Source: Trebonia sp963843745 (GTDB lineage Bacteria > Actinomycetota > Actinomycetes > Streptosporangiales > Streptosporangiaceae). From it: 64,000 nt of DNA. A model generated the notes under the pieces. That model was not told the origin of the DNA. It did no database searches and saw only the letters and a list, made by a program, of their open reading frames with translations. The DNA lies in the NCBI GenBank assembly GCA_963843745.1, contig CAWJLP010000007.1:248001-312000 (forward strand). Reading direction: 5' to 3'. The position numbers and the translations under genes are program-made. Below, one piece after another: positions 55,176 through 63,178 of this stretch (the first letter of the stretch is position 1; the number at the start of each line of letters is the position of its first letter).

Positions 55176-55786
55176 TGTGTCCCCCTCAGGCTCGGGCCGG
55201 GCACCCCGACCTCGTTGCAGTACATGTCGATCAGGCGCGGCAGCTGGCTGCGCCAGCGCGTGCCCCCGGGGTCGTTGGCGAGCTGCTGATCGACGAAACC
55301 GCCGGTGAGCGCCGTCCACAGGTCCAGGTCGGCCTGGCTGTGCACGCCAGCCCGGCGCATGTTTTCGCGCATCCGCTCGTACACGGCAACCGAGGCCACG
55401 TAGGCCTCCCCGGATGGCCGGAAGCCGGGAATCGTCCGCTGGTTCATCAGCTGGTACCGGGCCAGGTCGGCCACGGCGAAGTCGAAGAACATCTCGGCCC
55501 CGGCGAGAAGCCTCCTGCGGGGATCCGCGGGCAGCGGCTCTCTGGCGTCGAACACCGCGGCCAGCTCGATCCAGGCATCGGCGAACATCGCGTCGAAGAT
55601 GGCGTTCTTGGAGTCGAAGTGGGAGTACAGGGACGGGGACCGCATCCCGATGCTCGCGGCGACCTCGCGCAGCGTGACGGCGGAAAGCCCGTCTCGCCGC
55701 GCGATCTCCCACGCCGCGTTGAGGATCTCCCGCCTAGTTGCCTCACGCCGTTCGGCTCTCCTATCACGATTAGGCAAAGCGCTCAT
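55172..55786 (-). CDS. TetR/AcrR family transcriptional regulator
   Basis: 204 residues. The N-terminal helix-turn-helix (~10-57) reads RREILNAAWEIARRDGLSAV, TLREVAASIGMRSPSLYSHF. The C-terminal ligand domain has PRRRLLAGAEMFFDFAVADL and ends in LIDMYCNEVG. It is the first gene of the operon with the isomerase-like protein and metallo-hydrolase, and probably represses it. The direct repeats TTAGGCA at 55770-55776 and 55789-55795 overlap its start (ATG 55786) and could be operator half-sites. Confidence 0.9.
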   Translation of the reverse strand: MSALPNRDRRAERREATRREILNAAWEIARRDGLSAVTLREVAASIGMRSPSLYSHFDSKNAIFDAMFADAWIELAAVFDAREPLPADPRRRLLAGAEMFFDFAVADLARYQLMNQRTIPGFRPSGEAYVASVAVYERMRENMRRAGVHSQADLDLWTALTGGFVDQQLANDPGGTRWRSQLPRLIDMYCNEVGVPGPSLRGTQ

Positions 55787-55979
55787 AGTTAGGCATTGTG
55801 CGCCGCCGCGCCAGCCCTTGTCAAGGCGCCGGCCTGGGCCGCCGGCGTCCGGCACGCCGCTGACCGCGGCCCCGGGCCAACTTCCCATCACTTTCGGCCC
55901 TTGGATTCCGGACAAAACGGACAGGAAAGGGGCCGAAACTGATACGAAGTGGCGAGAGCAAGCTGCTGACACGCCTAAA
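55787..55979. promoter_or_regulatory. Upstream region of the TetR operon
   Basis: 193 bp. An imperfect hairpin, TTTCGGCC (55892-55899) with GGCCGAAA (55931-55938) and an inner TCCG/CGGA pair, lies mid-region and is moderately A+T-rich, so it may mark the promoter or be an operator. Otherwise nothing is supported. Confidence 0.35.
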
Positions 55980-56016
55980 TGTGTTATTCCGGGGGATATG
56001 CCCCCGGAATAACACA
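55980..56016 (-). terminator. 16-bp-stem hairpin downstream of rocD
   Basis: TGTGTTATTCCGGGGG (55980-55995) and CCCCCGGAATAACACA (56001-56016) are perfect complements with loop ATATG. The hairpin lies 10 bp downstream of the rocD stop and, on the minus strand, is followed by TTTAGG. The short T-stretch makes it a moderately convincing intrinsic terminator for ddaH-rocD; it also insulates the TetR promoter. Confidence 0.7.
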
Positions 56017-56026
56017 CGCAGGGCCG

Positions 56027-57238
56027 CTAGGCCGTCAGCGCCGCTTCCTCGAAGCGGTCGAGGCCCCAGGTCAGCTCCTCTTCGCTGATGACCAGCGGCG
56101 GAGCCAGCCGGATCGTCGAGCCGTGGGTCTCCTTGGCGAGCACGCCCAAGGCGGCCAGCCGCTCGCAGACCGCACGGCCGGACAGCGACGCGAACGTCAC
56201 CCCGGCCCAGAGGCCGCGCCCGGTCACGGACGACACCACCGACGGCGGCAGCGACGCCAGCCGCTCGTGCAGCGAGGCCCCGAGCACCGCCGACCGCTGC
56301 TGGTACTCGCCGGTCCGCAGCATCGCGATCACCTCACGGGCGACCGCGCACGCCAGCGGGTTGCCGCCGAACGTCGAGCCGTGCTGGCCCGGGCGCAGCA
56401 CGCCGAGCACCGAGCGGGATGACACCATCGCGGACACCGGCACGATCCCGCCGCCGAGCGCCTTGCCCAGCAGGTACGCGTCGGGCACGACACCCTCGAG
56501 GCTGCACGCGAACGTGGCGCCGACCCGGCCGAGCCCGGACTGGATCTCGTCGGCGATCAGCAGCGCGCCTGCCGACGTGCACAGCGTCCGCAGCCCGGGC
56601 AGGAAGTCCGGCGGCGGCACGACCACGCCCGCCTCGCCCTGGATCGGCTCGACGAGCACCGCGACGATCCGGTGCCCGTACTGCGCGAACACGGCGGACA
56701 GCGCGGTCAGGTCCCCGTACGGGACGGACACGAACCCAGGCGTATAAGGCCCGAAATCGGAACGGGCGTCCGGGTCAGAGGAGAACGACACGATCGTGGT
56801 GGTCCGCCCGTGGAAGTTCCCGTCGAACACGACGATGAGCGCCTCGTCGTGCGGGACGCCGCGGGACACGTAGCCCCACTTCCGCGCGACCTTGATCGCT
56901 GTCTCGACCGCCTCGGCGCCGGTATTCATCGGCAGCACCATCTCCATGCCGCACAGCTCGGCGAGCTCGGCGCAGAAAGGCCCGAACTGGTCGTGGTCGA
57001 ACGCCCGGCTCACCAGCGTCACCCGCTCGAGCTGCCGCACCGCCGCATCCACGAGCCGCGGGTGCCGGTGCCCGAAGTTCAGCGCCGAATACCCGGCCAG
57101 CATGTCCAGGTACCGCCGCCCGGCCACATCGGTCACCCAGACGCCGGCCGCCGACGAGACCACGACGGGCAGCGGCGCGTAGTTGTGCGCGCTGTACTCG
57201 CTGGTCAGTCCGGCGAGGTCAGGCATGGTATCGGTCAT
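56027..57238 (-). CDS. rocD: Ornithine--oxo-acid transaminase
   Basis: A 403-residue class III PLP aminotransferase that turns ornithine into glutamate semialdehyde. It has LPMNTGAEAVETAIKVARKW, VFDGNFHGRTT, VEPIQGEAGV, IADEIQSGLGR (PLP Asp) and LLGKALGGGIVPVSA (PLP Lys). ATG 57238 has an ATAGGAGG site at 6-nt spacing. It lies 14 bp after ddaH and is co-transcribed. Together the two genes fit arginine/methylarginine to ornithine/glutamate catabolism; ornithine would come from citrulline or arginine through other enzymes. Confidence 0.93.
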   Translation of the reverse strand: MTDTMPDLAGLTSEYSAHNYAPLPVVVSSAAGVWVTDVAGRRYLDMLAGYSALNFGHRHPRLVDAAVRQLERVTLVSRAFDHDQFGPFCAELAELCGMEMVLPMNTGAEAVETAIKVARKWGYVSRGVPHDEALIVVFDGNFHGRTTTIVSFSSDPDARSDFGPYTPGFVSVPYGDLTALSAVFAQYGHRIVAVLVEPIQGEAGVVVPPPDFLPGLRTLCTSAGALLIADEIQSGLGRVGATFACSLEGVVPDAYLLGKALGGGIVPVSAMVSSRSVLGVLRPGQHGSTFGGNPLACAVAREVIAMLRTGEYQQRSAVLGASLHERLASLPPSVVSSVTGRGLWAGVTFASLSGRAVCERLAALGVLAKETHGSTIRLAPPLVISEEELTWGLDRFEEAALTA

Positions 57239-57252
57239 CGCCAAGCCTCCTA

Positions 57253-58077
57253 TCAGCCGCGCAGCTCGAGCGTGCAGCACTTGGCGCCGCCGCCTGCCTT
57301 GCGCAGTTCCGACATGTCGACGGGCACCGGCACGAAGCCGCGCGCGGCGAGCTGCCGCGCGAGCGCGGTGGCCTGCTCCGCGAGCACGACGTGCCGCCCG
57401 TCGCTGACCGCGTTGAGCCCGAGCACCTCGGCGTCCTCGTCCTTGGCCTCGATCAGCTCGTCGAAGACCGAGCTGAGCGCCGCGCGCCCCGCGTCGTCGA
57501 ACGCGGCCGGGTAGTACATGGCCGTCGAGGAGTCGAGCACGGACAGCGCGGTGTCCAGGTGGTAGAACCGCGGGTCTACGAGCCGCAGGCTCACCACCCG
57601 CCGGCCGAACACAGCCGCCAGCTCGCCGGCCGCCGCCTCGTCGCTACGGAAGCCGTACCCGGCGAGCACGGTGTCACCGGCGACCAGGATGTCGCCCTCA
57701 CCCTCGTTGACGAACCGCGGCTCGTGCACCGAGGCCCAGCCGTGCGCGCGGAACCAGTCCAGGTACGCACCGGCTTCCGCGGCCCGCTCCGGGTGCCGGA
57801 ACCGCACGCCGAGCACGGTCCCGTCGATCACCGTGGCCCCGTTGGCGGCGAACACCATGTCCGGCAGCTCAGGGTGCGGCTCGATGGTGTGCACGGTGTG
57901 CCCGAGCCGCCGGTAGGTCTCGCGCAGCCGGGTCCACTGCCGCATCGCGAGCCCGGCGTCGGCGGCCTCGTCCGGCCGCATCCACGGGTTGATCGCGTAT
58001 GTCACGTCGAAGTACGCCGGCGGGCACATCAGGTACGTCCGGGGTGTCCCGTCCCGGCGCGATTCGTCGATCCTCAT
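57253..58077 (-). CDS. ddaH: Dimethylargininase / arginine deiminase-fold hydrolase
   Basis: A 274-residue guanidino-group-modifying enzyme fold. MCPPAYFDVTYAINPWM substrate-loop start, NGATVIDGTVLGVRF, FVNEGEGDILVAG, DPRFYHLDTALSVLD (catalytic His ~170) and the C-terminal GGAKCCTLEL (nucleophile Cys). The family (dimethylarginine dimethylaminohydrolase) yields citrulline from methylarginine, and it is paired with rocD in many actinobacteria. Some homologues act on ornithine-like or arginine substrates, so exact specificity is inferred. ATG 58077. Confidence 0.88.
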   Translation of the reverse strand: MRIDESRRDGTPRTYLMCPPAYFDVTYAINPWMRPDEAADAGLAMRQWTRLRETYRRLGHTVHTIEPHPELPDMVFAANGATVIDGTVLGVRFRHPERAAEAGAYLDWFRAHGWASVHEPRFVNEGEGDILVAGDTVLAGYGFRSDEAAAGELAAVFGRRVVSLRLVDPRFYHLDTALSVLDSSTAMYYPAAFDDAGRAALSSVFDELIEAKDEDAEVLGLNAVSDGRHVVLAEQATALARQLAARGFVPVPVDMSELRKAGGGAKCCTLELRG

Positions 58078-58134
58078 ACTGCCAGGGTACGAAGCGGAAT
58101 CGATTTATGAACAGATCGCGGTCATGCGTCTCAG

Positions 58135-58180
58135 CGGCGATTCGTTGCGTTTCCGCCGAGTAATTCGGCGATTCGTTGCG
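58135..58180. promoter_or_regulatory. Direct repeat pair upstream of ddaH (putative operator)
   Basis: The 15-mer CGGCGATTCGTTGCG occurs at 58135-58149 and again at 58166-58180, 31 bp (about three helical turns) apart, 58 bp upstream of the ddaH start. Identical half-sites on one DNA face are a common layout for dimeric regulators; AsnC/Lrp-type regulators often control rocD, but no regulator gene is adjacent here. Function is inference. Confidence 0.5.
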
Positions 58181-58189
58181 CGTCTGCGC

Positions 58190-58957
58190 TTACCGGCCGA
58201 CGTCGCGCGCCAGGTCCAGCCCGACTAGCCGGTCCGCCGCCGCGAACGTCTCGAACTTCACCCCGTCCGGCACGCTCGTGTCGTCCGCGAGCGCGGCGAG
58301 CTCCCCGAGCGCCGTCGGCGTGTCGAGCCCGTCGGCGAACGCGGCGCCGATCGCGTCGGCGTACGGCCGCGACATCGCCCCGCTCGGCGACCGCGCCCAC
58401 CCGGCGACCAGCTCGCGCCACCGCGCGAGCTCCCGGTCCCCCCCGTCGCGCGGGCTGAGGTCCGCGGTCAGCTTCGCGCCGTACCCCTGCCGCATCAGTT
58501 TCATCCGAACGGCAAGGGGCTCCGCCCCGAGCTCAACCCGCTCGTCGTCGGTGGCCGGCCCGCCGGCGGCACCCGCCACCACGATCCAGTGCCGCGCCAG
58601 CGGTTCCACCGTTGGCGCGGCCGTCTCGCCGACGGTGCGGACCCCGACGTCGAAGACCGGCTCGCGTATCCCGTCCGGGAACTGCCCGGCCAGCTGCTCT
58701 ACGTGAAAGGGCCTGGTCAGGGTGTGCGCCGGCGGGTGGATGTTCAGCCGGCCGCAGGCGGCCCGCAGCCCGGCTTCCCCCGCCGGGCGCAGGTCGACGA
58801 CGGCGGGAGCCAGCCCGGCCCGTTCCGCGTAACGCCGCAGCAGATCAGCGACGAGATAGCCGCGCAGCTGCCCCAGCCCGGCCCGGCGGGCCGCGACCAG
58901 CACCCGGAACTCCCCGCGGTGCGCCGGACCCACCTCGACGCCGTCAAGCCTCAGCAT
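58190..58957 (-). CDS. CysRS/MshC-like protein lacking class I synthetase motifs
   Basis: 255 residues. The C-terminal half (EPLAVRMKLMRQGYG, RWRELVAGWARSPSG, FADGLDTPTALGELAAL, VKFETFAAADRLVGLDLARD) resembles the end of cysteinyl-tRNA synthetase/MshC. The N-terminal half aligns loosely with their Rossmann domain, but the HIGH-type motif is replaced by GLGQLRGYL and there is no KMSKS-like loop. It therefore probably cannot adenylate cysteine. It could be a regulatory or cysteine-binding paralogue. Assignment is from sequence memory and needs a profile search. It is 112 bp from ddaH and is not tightly linked to it. Confidence 0.6.
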   Translation of the reverse strand: MLRLDGVEVGPAHRGEFRVLVAARRAGLGQLRGYLVADLLRRYAERAGLAPAVVDLRPAGEAGLRAACGRLNIHPPAHTLTRPFHVEQLAGQFPDGIREPVFDVGVRTVGETAAPTVEPLARHWIVVAGAAGGPATDDERVELGAEPLAVRMKLMRQGYGAKLTADLSPRDGGDRELARWRELVAGWARSPSGAMSRPYADAIGAAFADGLDTPTALGELAALADDTSVPDGVKFETFAAADRLVGLDLARDVGR

Positions 58958-58981
58958 GCTGCCACGTTAGCCGGTCGCCCT

Positions 58982-59734
58982 TTACACGCCGCCGGTCAGC
59001 GTCACTCCGCCGTCGAGCACCAGGGTCTGGCCGGTGATCCAGCTCGCCTGGTCGGACAGCAGGAACGCCACCGCGCCCGCGATATCCTCCGGCACCCCGA
59101 GGCGCTTGAGCGGATACGCGGCCGCTACCTGCTCCTCGCGGCCCTCGTACAGGACGGTGGCGAACTGCGTCTTCACGATGGCAGGCGCCACCGCGTTCAC
59201 CCGGATGCGCGGGCCAAGCTCCACGGCGAGCTCCGTCGTCAGCCGGATCAGGGCCGCCTTGCTGACCCCGTACATGCCGATCCCCGGGCTGGGCCGCAAG
59301 CCGGCGACCGAGGAGACGTTCACGACCGAGCCGCCATGCTCACCCATCCAGGCGTCCCGCGCCCGCCGCGTCCAGGCGAGCGGTGCCAGCACGTTGACCG
59401 CGAGGATCTTGGCGGCGGCCACCGGATCGACGTCGGCGATCGGACCGTAGACGGGGTTGATGCCGGTGTTGTTGACCAGCATGTCCAGGCTGCCGAACGC
59501 TTCGATGGTCCTGGCGACGGCTTCCTCCTGATGCCCGGCGTCATCGGACTTGCCGGGCACCGCGATGGCCACGTCAGGTCCGCCAAGCTCCGCCACGGCC
59601 GCGGCGAGCGCTTCCTGGCCGCGGGCCGTGACACACACCCGGGCGCCCTGCCGCACGAGTTCCGCGGCGATTCCCAGGCCAATGCCGCGGCTGGCGCCGG
59701 TGACGATGGCGACGCGATCCTTGAGCGCTTCCAT
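58982..59734 (-). CDS. SDR-family oxidoreductase
   Basis: A 250-residue classical short-chain dehydrogenase (FabG-like). NAD(P) motif VTGASRGIGLGIA (~11-23), NNTGI in place of NNAG, catalytic Ser in NVSSVAGLRPS and YGVSKAAL (YxxxK, ~160), and a C-terminal TGQTLVLDGGVTLTGG as usual. The substrate is unknown. Start at ATG 59734, 24 bp from dapC. It lies between the CysRS-like gene and dapC on the same strand. Confidence 0.9.
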   Translation of the reverse strand: MEALKDRVAIVTGASRGIGLGIAAELVRQGARVCVTARGQEALAAAVAELGGPDVAIAVPGKSDDAGHQEEAVARTIEAFGSLDMLVNNTGINPVYGPIADVDPVAAAKILAVNVLAPLAWTRRARDAWMGEHGGSVVNVSSVAGLRPSPGIGMYGVSKAALIRLTTELAVELGPRIRVNAVAPAIVKTQFATVLYEGREEQVAAAYPLKRLGVPEDIAGAVAFLLSDQASWITGQTLVLDGGVTLTGGV

Positions 59735-59758
59735 GTGCTTCTTCCTGTTCCGCCGGTG

Positions 59759-60862
59759 TCAGCTAGCCAGGGCGTGCAGCCGCTGGCCGGCGGCGGCGAC
59801 CCGTTCGTCGGTCGCGGTCAGCGCGACCCGGATGTGGCCGGTGCCGGCCGCCCCGTACATCGAGCCGGGCCCGACGAGGATGCCGCACTCGGCGGCGAGC
59901 AGCTCGCAGGCCGCCCAGCAGTCAAGCCCCTGGCGGGCCGCCCACAGGTACAGCCCCGCCTCGGAGTGGTCGATGCGGAACCCGGCGGCGGTCAGCCCCG
60001 CGGCGAGGATCTCCCGGCGCGCTCCGTACCTGGCCTTTTGCTCCGCGGCGTGCGCGTCGTCGGACAACGCCGCGGTCATCGCCGCCTGCACCGGGCCCGG
60101 CACGATCATCCCGCCCTGCTTCCGTACCAGCAGCAGCTGCGAGATCAGCGCCGGGTCACCGGCGACGAAACCCGCCCGGTACCCGGCCAGGTTCGACCGC
60201 TTGGACAGCGAGAACACGGCGAGCACCCCGTCGAGCGACTCGCCGCGGACCGACGGGTGCAGCACGGTAACGGGGTCGACGGACCAGCCGAGTTCCAGGT
60301 AGCACTCGTCGGAGGCGAGCAGGCAGCCGCGGTCGCGCGCCCACCGCACGGCGTCCCGCAGTTCGGCGGCCGACAGCACCCGGCCGGTCGGGTTCGACGG
60401 CGAGTTGACCCACCGCAGCCGCGCCGCGCCAGGCCCGCTGTCGAGCAGGTCGCTGGGCACGGACCGGGCGCCGGCGAGGCGCGCCCCGATGTCGTAGGTC
60501 GGGTACGCCAGTGCCGGGTAGATCACGGTGTCACCGGGACCGAGCCCCAGCATCACGGGGAGCCAGGCGATGAACTCCTTTGTCCCGATCACCGGGAGCA
60601 CCGACGCCGGGTCCACCCGCACGTCGTGGCAGCGCTCGAGCCACCCGGCCGCAGCCGAGCGAAGCTCGGCCGTCCCCGCGGTCAGCGGGTAGCCGGGCGC
60701 GTTGGCCGCCGCGGCGAGCGCGTTCTGGATGAGGGGCGGCACCGGGTCGACCGGCGTCCCGATCGACAGGTCGACCGCGCCCCCAGGGAACGCGCGGGCC
60801 TTTTCCCGCAGCGGCGCCAGCTCGTCCCAGGGGTACTCGGGGAGTCGGGCGGCGAGGGTCAC
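59759..60862 (-). CDS. dapC: Succinyldiaminopimelate transaminase
   Basis: A 367-residue class I/II PLP aminotransferase for the succinylase branch of lysine/meso-DAP synthesis. ARLPEYPWDELAPL start, DLSIGTPVDPVP, NSPSNPTGRVLS, and Lys in FSLSKRSNLAGYRAGF (PLP Schiff base). The GTG start at 60862 overlaps the fdxA stop (GTGA). The same arrangement, fdxA-dapC, is found across actinobacteria. dapD lies 1.4 kb away on the other strand. Confidence 0.94.
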   Translation of the reverse strand: MTLAARLPEYPWDELAPLREKARAFPGGAVDLSIGTPVDPVPPLIQNALAAAANAPGYPLTAGTAELRSAAAGWLERCHDVRVDPASVLPVIGTKEFIAWLPVMLGLGPGDTVIYPALAYPTYDIGARLAGARSVPSDLLDSGPGAARLRWVNSPSNPTGRVLSAAELRDAVRWARDRGCLLASDECYLELGWSVDPVTVLHPSVRGESLDGVLAVFSLSKRSNLAGYRAGFVAGDPALISQLLLVRKQGGMIVPGPVQAAMTAALSDDAHAAEQKARYGARREILAAGLTAAGFRIDHSEAGLYLWAARQGLDCWAACELLAAECGILVGPGSMYGAAGTGHIRVALTATDERVAAAGQRLHALAS

Positions 60863-61185
60863 TCTTCCGCGGCCTGCGGCGGCAGCGCCGCAACCAGCGG
60901 GTGATCCTTCCCGATCTTGCCGGTCTTGGACGCACCGCCAGGGGAGCCAAGTTCCTCGAAGAAGTCGACGTTGACCTTGTAGTAGTCCTTCCACTGCTCA
61001 GGCACGTCGTCCTCGTAGTAGATCGCCTCAACGGGGCAGACAGGCTCGCAGGCGCCACAGTCCACGCACTCGTCCGGGTGGATGTAGAGCATGCGCTCGC
61101 CCTCGTAGATGCAGTCCACCGGGCACTCTTCGATGCACGCCTTGTCAAGAAGATCGACGCACGGCAGCGCGATGACGTAGGTCAC
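60859..61185 (-). CDS. fdxA: Seven-iron ferredoxin
   Basis: A 108-residue 3Fe-4S/4Fe-4S ferredoxin. Cys ligands in CIEECPVDCIYEGERM and DECVDCGACEPVCPVEAIYY. The ~50-residue acidic C-terminus is typical of actinobacterial FdxA. It serves as an electron carrier, often to cytochromes P450 or oxidoreductases. GTG/ATG start at 61185 with GGAGC site. Coupled to dapC by 4-bp overlap; the functional link is unclear. Confidence 0.95.
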   Translation of the reverse strand: MTYVIALPCVDLLDKACIEECPVDCIYEGERMLYIHPDECVDCGACEPVCPVEAIYYEDDVPEQWKDYYKVNVDFFEELGSPGGASKTGKIGKDHPLVAALPPQAAEE

Positions 61186-61273
61186 GGAAGCTCCTCTTCA
61201 ACTTTCCTTACTCGGTCCGCTGGCCGGGACCGCCGGCCAGCGTCGCTACCTCACAGTATGGTGGTTCGCCTCG

Positions 61274-62197
61274 TTAGCTGGCGACAATACTCCCGGCCCT
61301 GGCGGTGGAATCGGGCTGCCAGCTTGTTTCCGTCAGCCCGGCCGTCCACTGGTACCCGGCGTAGCGCACCTGGGTGATTCCGTAGTCGCCGGCGTTGGCG
61401 ACGAGCCAGTTTGCCACGGCCCAGCCGCTGGCCGCCGCCACTTTGAACGTGCCGGACGCCCCGGTGCGGGCGGTGCTGATCGCCCGGACCGCGTTGCCGG
61501 CTCCCTGCTGGCCGAACGCGTCGGTCAGGCCGTTGCCGGCCCCCTTCAGGTCCAGCTTGGCGCTCACCCCGAGGTTGGACGCCTGGGTGGCCGGGTTGTA
61601 CCAGCAGGTGACCGCGTGCGGCGTCGCGGTGAAGGAGGCCGCGAGCGCGGCGCCGGTCTGCGCGTACTGCTCGTACGCGTACCCGTCGGCGCTGCGCTGG
61701 ACGTCCTGGGCGGCCTGGTAGACCGGGAGCGTGGTGTAGTCGGGCACCTTGATAAGGGCGTTGAAGAACGCCGTCGCCGCGTAGGCGGGGTCCTGAAGCT
61801 GGGTGGCGCTGCCCCAGCCTTCCGACGGGCGCTGCTGGAAGATGCCGACCGAGTCCAGGTCGCCGTTGCTCGGGTTCTCCAGCTTGGCCTCCTGGAGCGC
61901 CGTGGCGTAGGCGATGGTCAGCGCCTGCCGCGGCAGGCCCTGACGGACGGCGACGCCGGCGATGGTCGCCGCGTCCGCGGTCTGCCCGAAGTCGAGCGGT
62001 ATCGCGTTGTTCCCCGTCCCGGCCTGGCAGCCGGGCACGGTGAGCAGCTGCACGACGTAGTGCTGGTAAGCCTTGTAGGCCGCGTACCCGCCGACGGCAA
62101 GCAACACCGCGATCACGGTGAGTACTGTCAGTGGGCGGCGCCGCGAAGGCCGGCGGTAAGTCTTCGGCACTGCGCGCCTCGGGGACCTCGTGGTCAC
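61274..62197 (-). CDS. Membrane-anchored lysozyme-like protein (often called heavy metal transporter)
   Basis: 307 residues. A basic N-terminus (RRPSRRRP), one membrane helix (LTVLTVIAVLLAVGGYAAY, ~25-45), then an extracellular domain with ATALQEAKLENPSNGDLDSVG followed by IFQQRPSEGWG, the lysozyme/transglycosylase-like Glu and GLFQ-type pattern. A C-terminal alpha/beta region (AISTARTGASGTFKV, VRYAGYQWTAGLTET) follows. In Streptomyces annotation such proteins are often called heavy metal transporter; nothing here suggests transport. I think it cleaves or binds cell wall. GTG 62197 is taken; earlier starts overlap dapD. Confidence 0.7.
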   Translation of the reverse strand: MTTRSPRRAVPKTYRRPSRRRPLTVLTVIAVLLAVGGYAAYKAYQHYVVQLLTVPGCQAGTGNNAIPLDFGQTADAATIAGVAVRQGLPRQALTIAYATALQEAKLENPSNGDLDSVGIFQQRPSEGWGSATQLQDPAYAATAFFNALIKVPDYTTLPVYQAAQDVQRSADGYAYEQYAQTGAALAASFTATPHAVTCWYNPATQASNLGVSAKLDLKGAGNGLTDAFGQQGAGNAVRAISTARTGASGTFKVAAASGWAVANWLVANAGDYGITQVRYAGYQWTAGLTETSWQPDSTARAGSIVAS

Positions 62198-62250
62198 ACT
62201 GCGACGGTACCTGCCCGTCGCCGCTTTCGCTGGCGGTAGGCTCGCTCGCC

Positions 62251-63087
62251 ATGAGCGAGTCGCTGAAATCACCGCTGCCTGGGGTCATCGACGACCTGTG
62301 GGAGCAGCGCTCCGGGCTGAGCCCGGCGGACACCGCCGCGCGTGCCGAGGTCGTGGCGGCCGTCGACGAGATCGACGCGGGGAACGCCCGGGTGGCGTTC
62401 GTGGACCCGGCGACCGATGAGGTTGTCGTCGACGAGCGGGCGAAGCGCGCGATCCTGCTGGCGTTCCGGCTGCTGCCGATGGTGCAGTCCCAGGTCGGCG
62501 ACTTCCGGCACCACGACAGGATGCCGCTGAAGACGCGGCTCGACGGCGTGCGGGTCGTACCGGGCGCGATCGCCCGCTGGGGCTCGTACATCGCCCCTGG
62601 CGCGGTGCTGATGCCCTCGTTCGTGAACATCGGTGCGTACGTGGACTCCGGCACGATGGTGGACACCTGGGCGACGGTCGGCTCCGGCGCGCAGATCGGG
62701 AAGAACGTGCACCTGTCCGGCGGGGTGGGGATCGGCGGCGTGCTCGAGCCGCCGAACGCCGTCCCGGTCGTCATCGAGGACGAGTGCATGATCGGCTCGC
62801 GGTCGATCGTGGCCGAGGGGGCCAGGGTCCGGACCGGGGCGCTGCTCGGGTCGGGCACCAACATCACGAAGTCGACGCACGTGATCGACGTGAGCACCGG
62901 CGAGGAGCTGCCGCGCGGCGAGGTGCCGGCCTGGTCGGTGGCGGTGAACGGGACGCGGTTCCGCAAGTTCCCCGGCGGGGAGTTCGGGATGCCCGCCGTG
63001 CTTATCCTGAAGCGGCTCACCGCGGGCGAGCGGCACGACAAGGCGGAGCTCAACGCGATCCTGCGGGACCACGGCGTGGACGGCTGA
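62251..63087 (+). CDS. dapD: Tetrahydrodipicolinate N-succinyltransferase
   Basis: 278 residues, the actinobacterial DapD type, which succinylates tetrahydrodipicolinate for lysine and DAP synthesis. A left-handed beta-helix occupies the middle: GAYVDSGTMVDTWATVGSGA, GKNVHLSGGVGIGGVLEPP, EDECMIGSRSIVAEGARV and ITKSTHVIDVSTGEE. ATG 62251 (MSESLKSPLPG) is preceded by CGGTAGG. dapD lies 53 bp from the divergent lysozyme-like gene and 1.4 kb from dapC, so the pathway genes sit together but on opposite strands. Confidence 0.94.
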   Translation: MSESLKSPLPGVIDDLWEQRSGLSPADTAARAEVVAAVDEIDAGNARVAFVDPATDEVVVDERAKRAILLAFRLLPMVQSQVGDFRHHDRMPLKTRLDGVRVVPGAIARWGSYIAPGAVLMPSFVNIGAYVDSGTMVDTWATVGSGAQIGKNVHLSGGVGIGGVLEPPNAVPVVIEDECMIGSRSIVAEGARVRTGALLGSGTNITKSTHVIDVSTGEELPRGEVPAWSVAVNGTRFRKFPGGEFGMPAVLILKRLTAGERHDKAELNAILRDHGVDG

Positions 63088-63178
63088 GGCGGACACGGGG
63101 AGTTCGCCCGCATTTCGCCGGGTATACCGCGTGTTTCGCGCCAGAGCACTCACCGCCGGTGGCTACCGTTGATATGTC

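Noticed and set aside
58131..58190. A minus-strand RIAELLGGNATNR frame resembling the start of an AsnC/Lrp regulator
   Set aside because: The frame is short and the likeness is produced by the repeated 15-mer CGGCGATTCGTTGCG itself; no AsnC domain continues.
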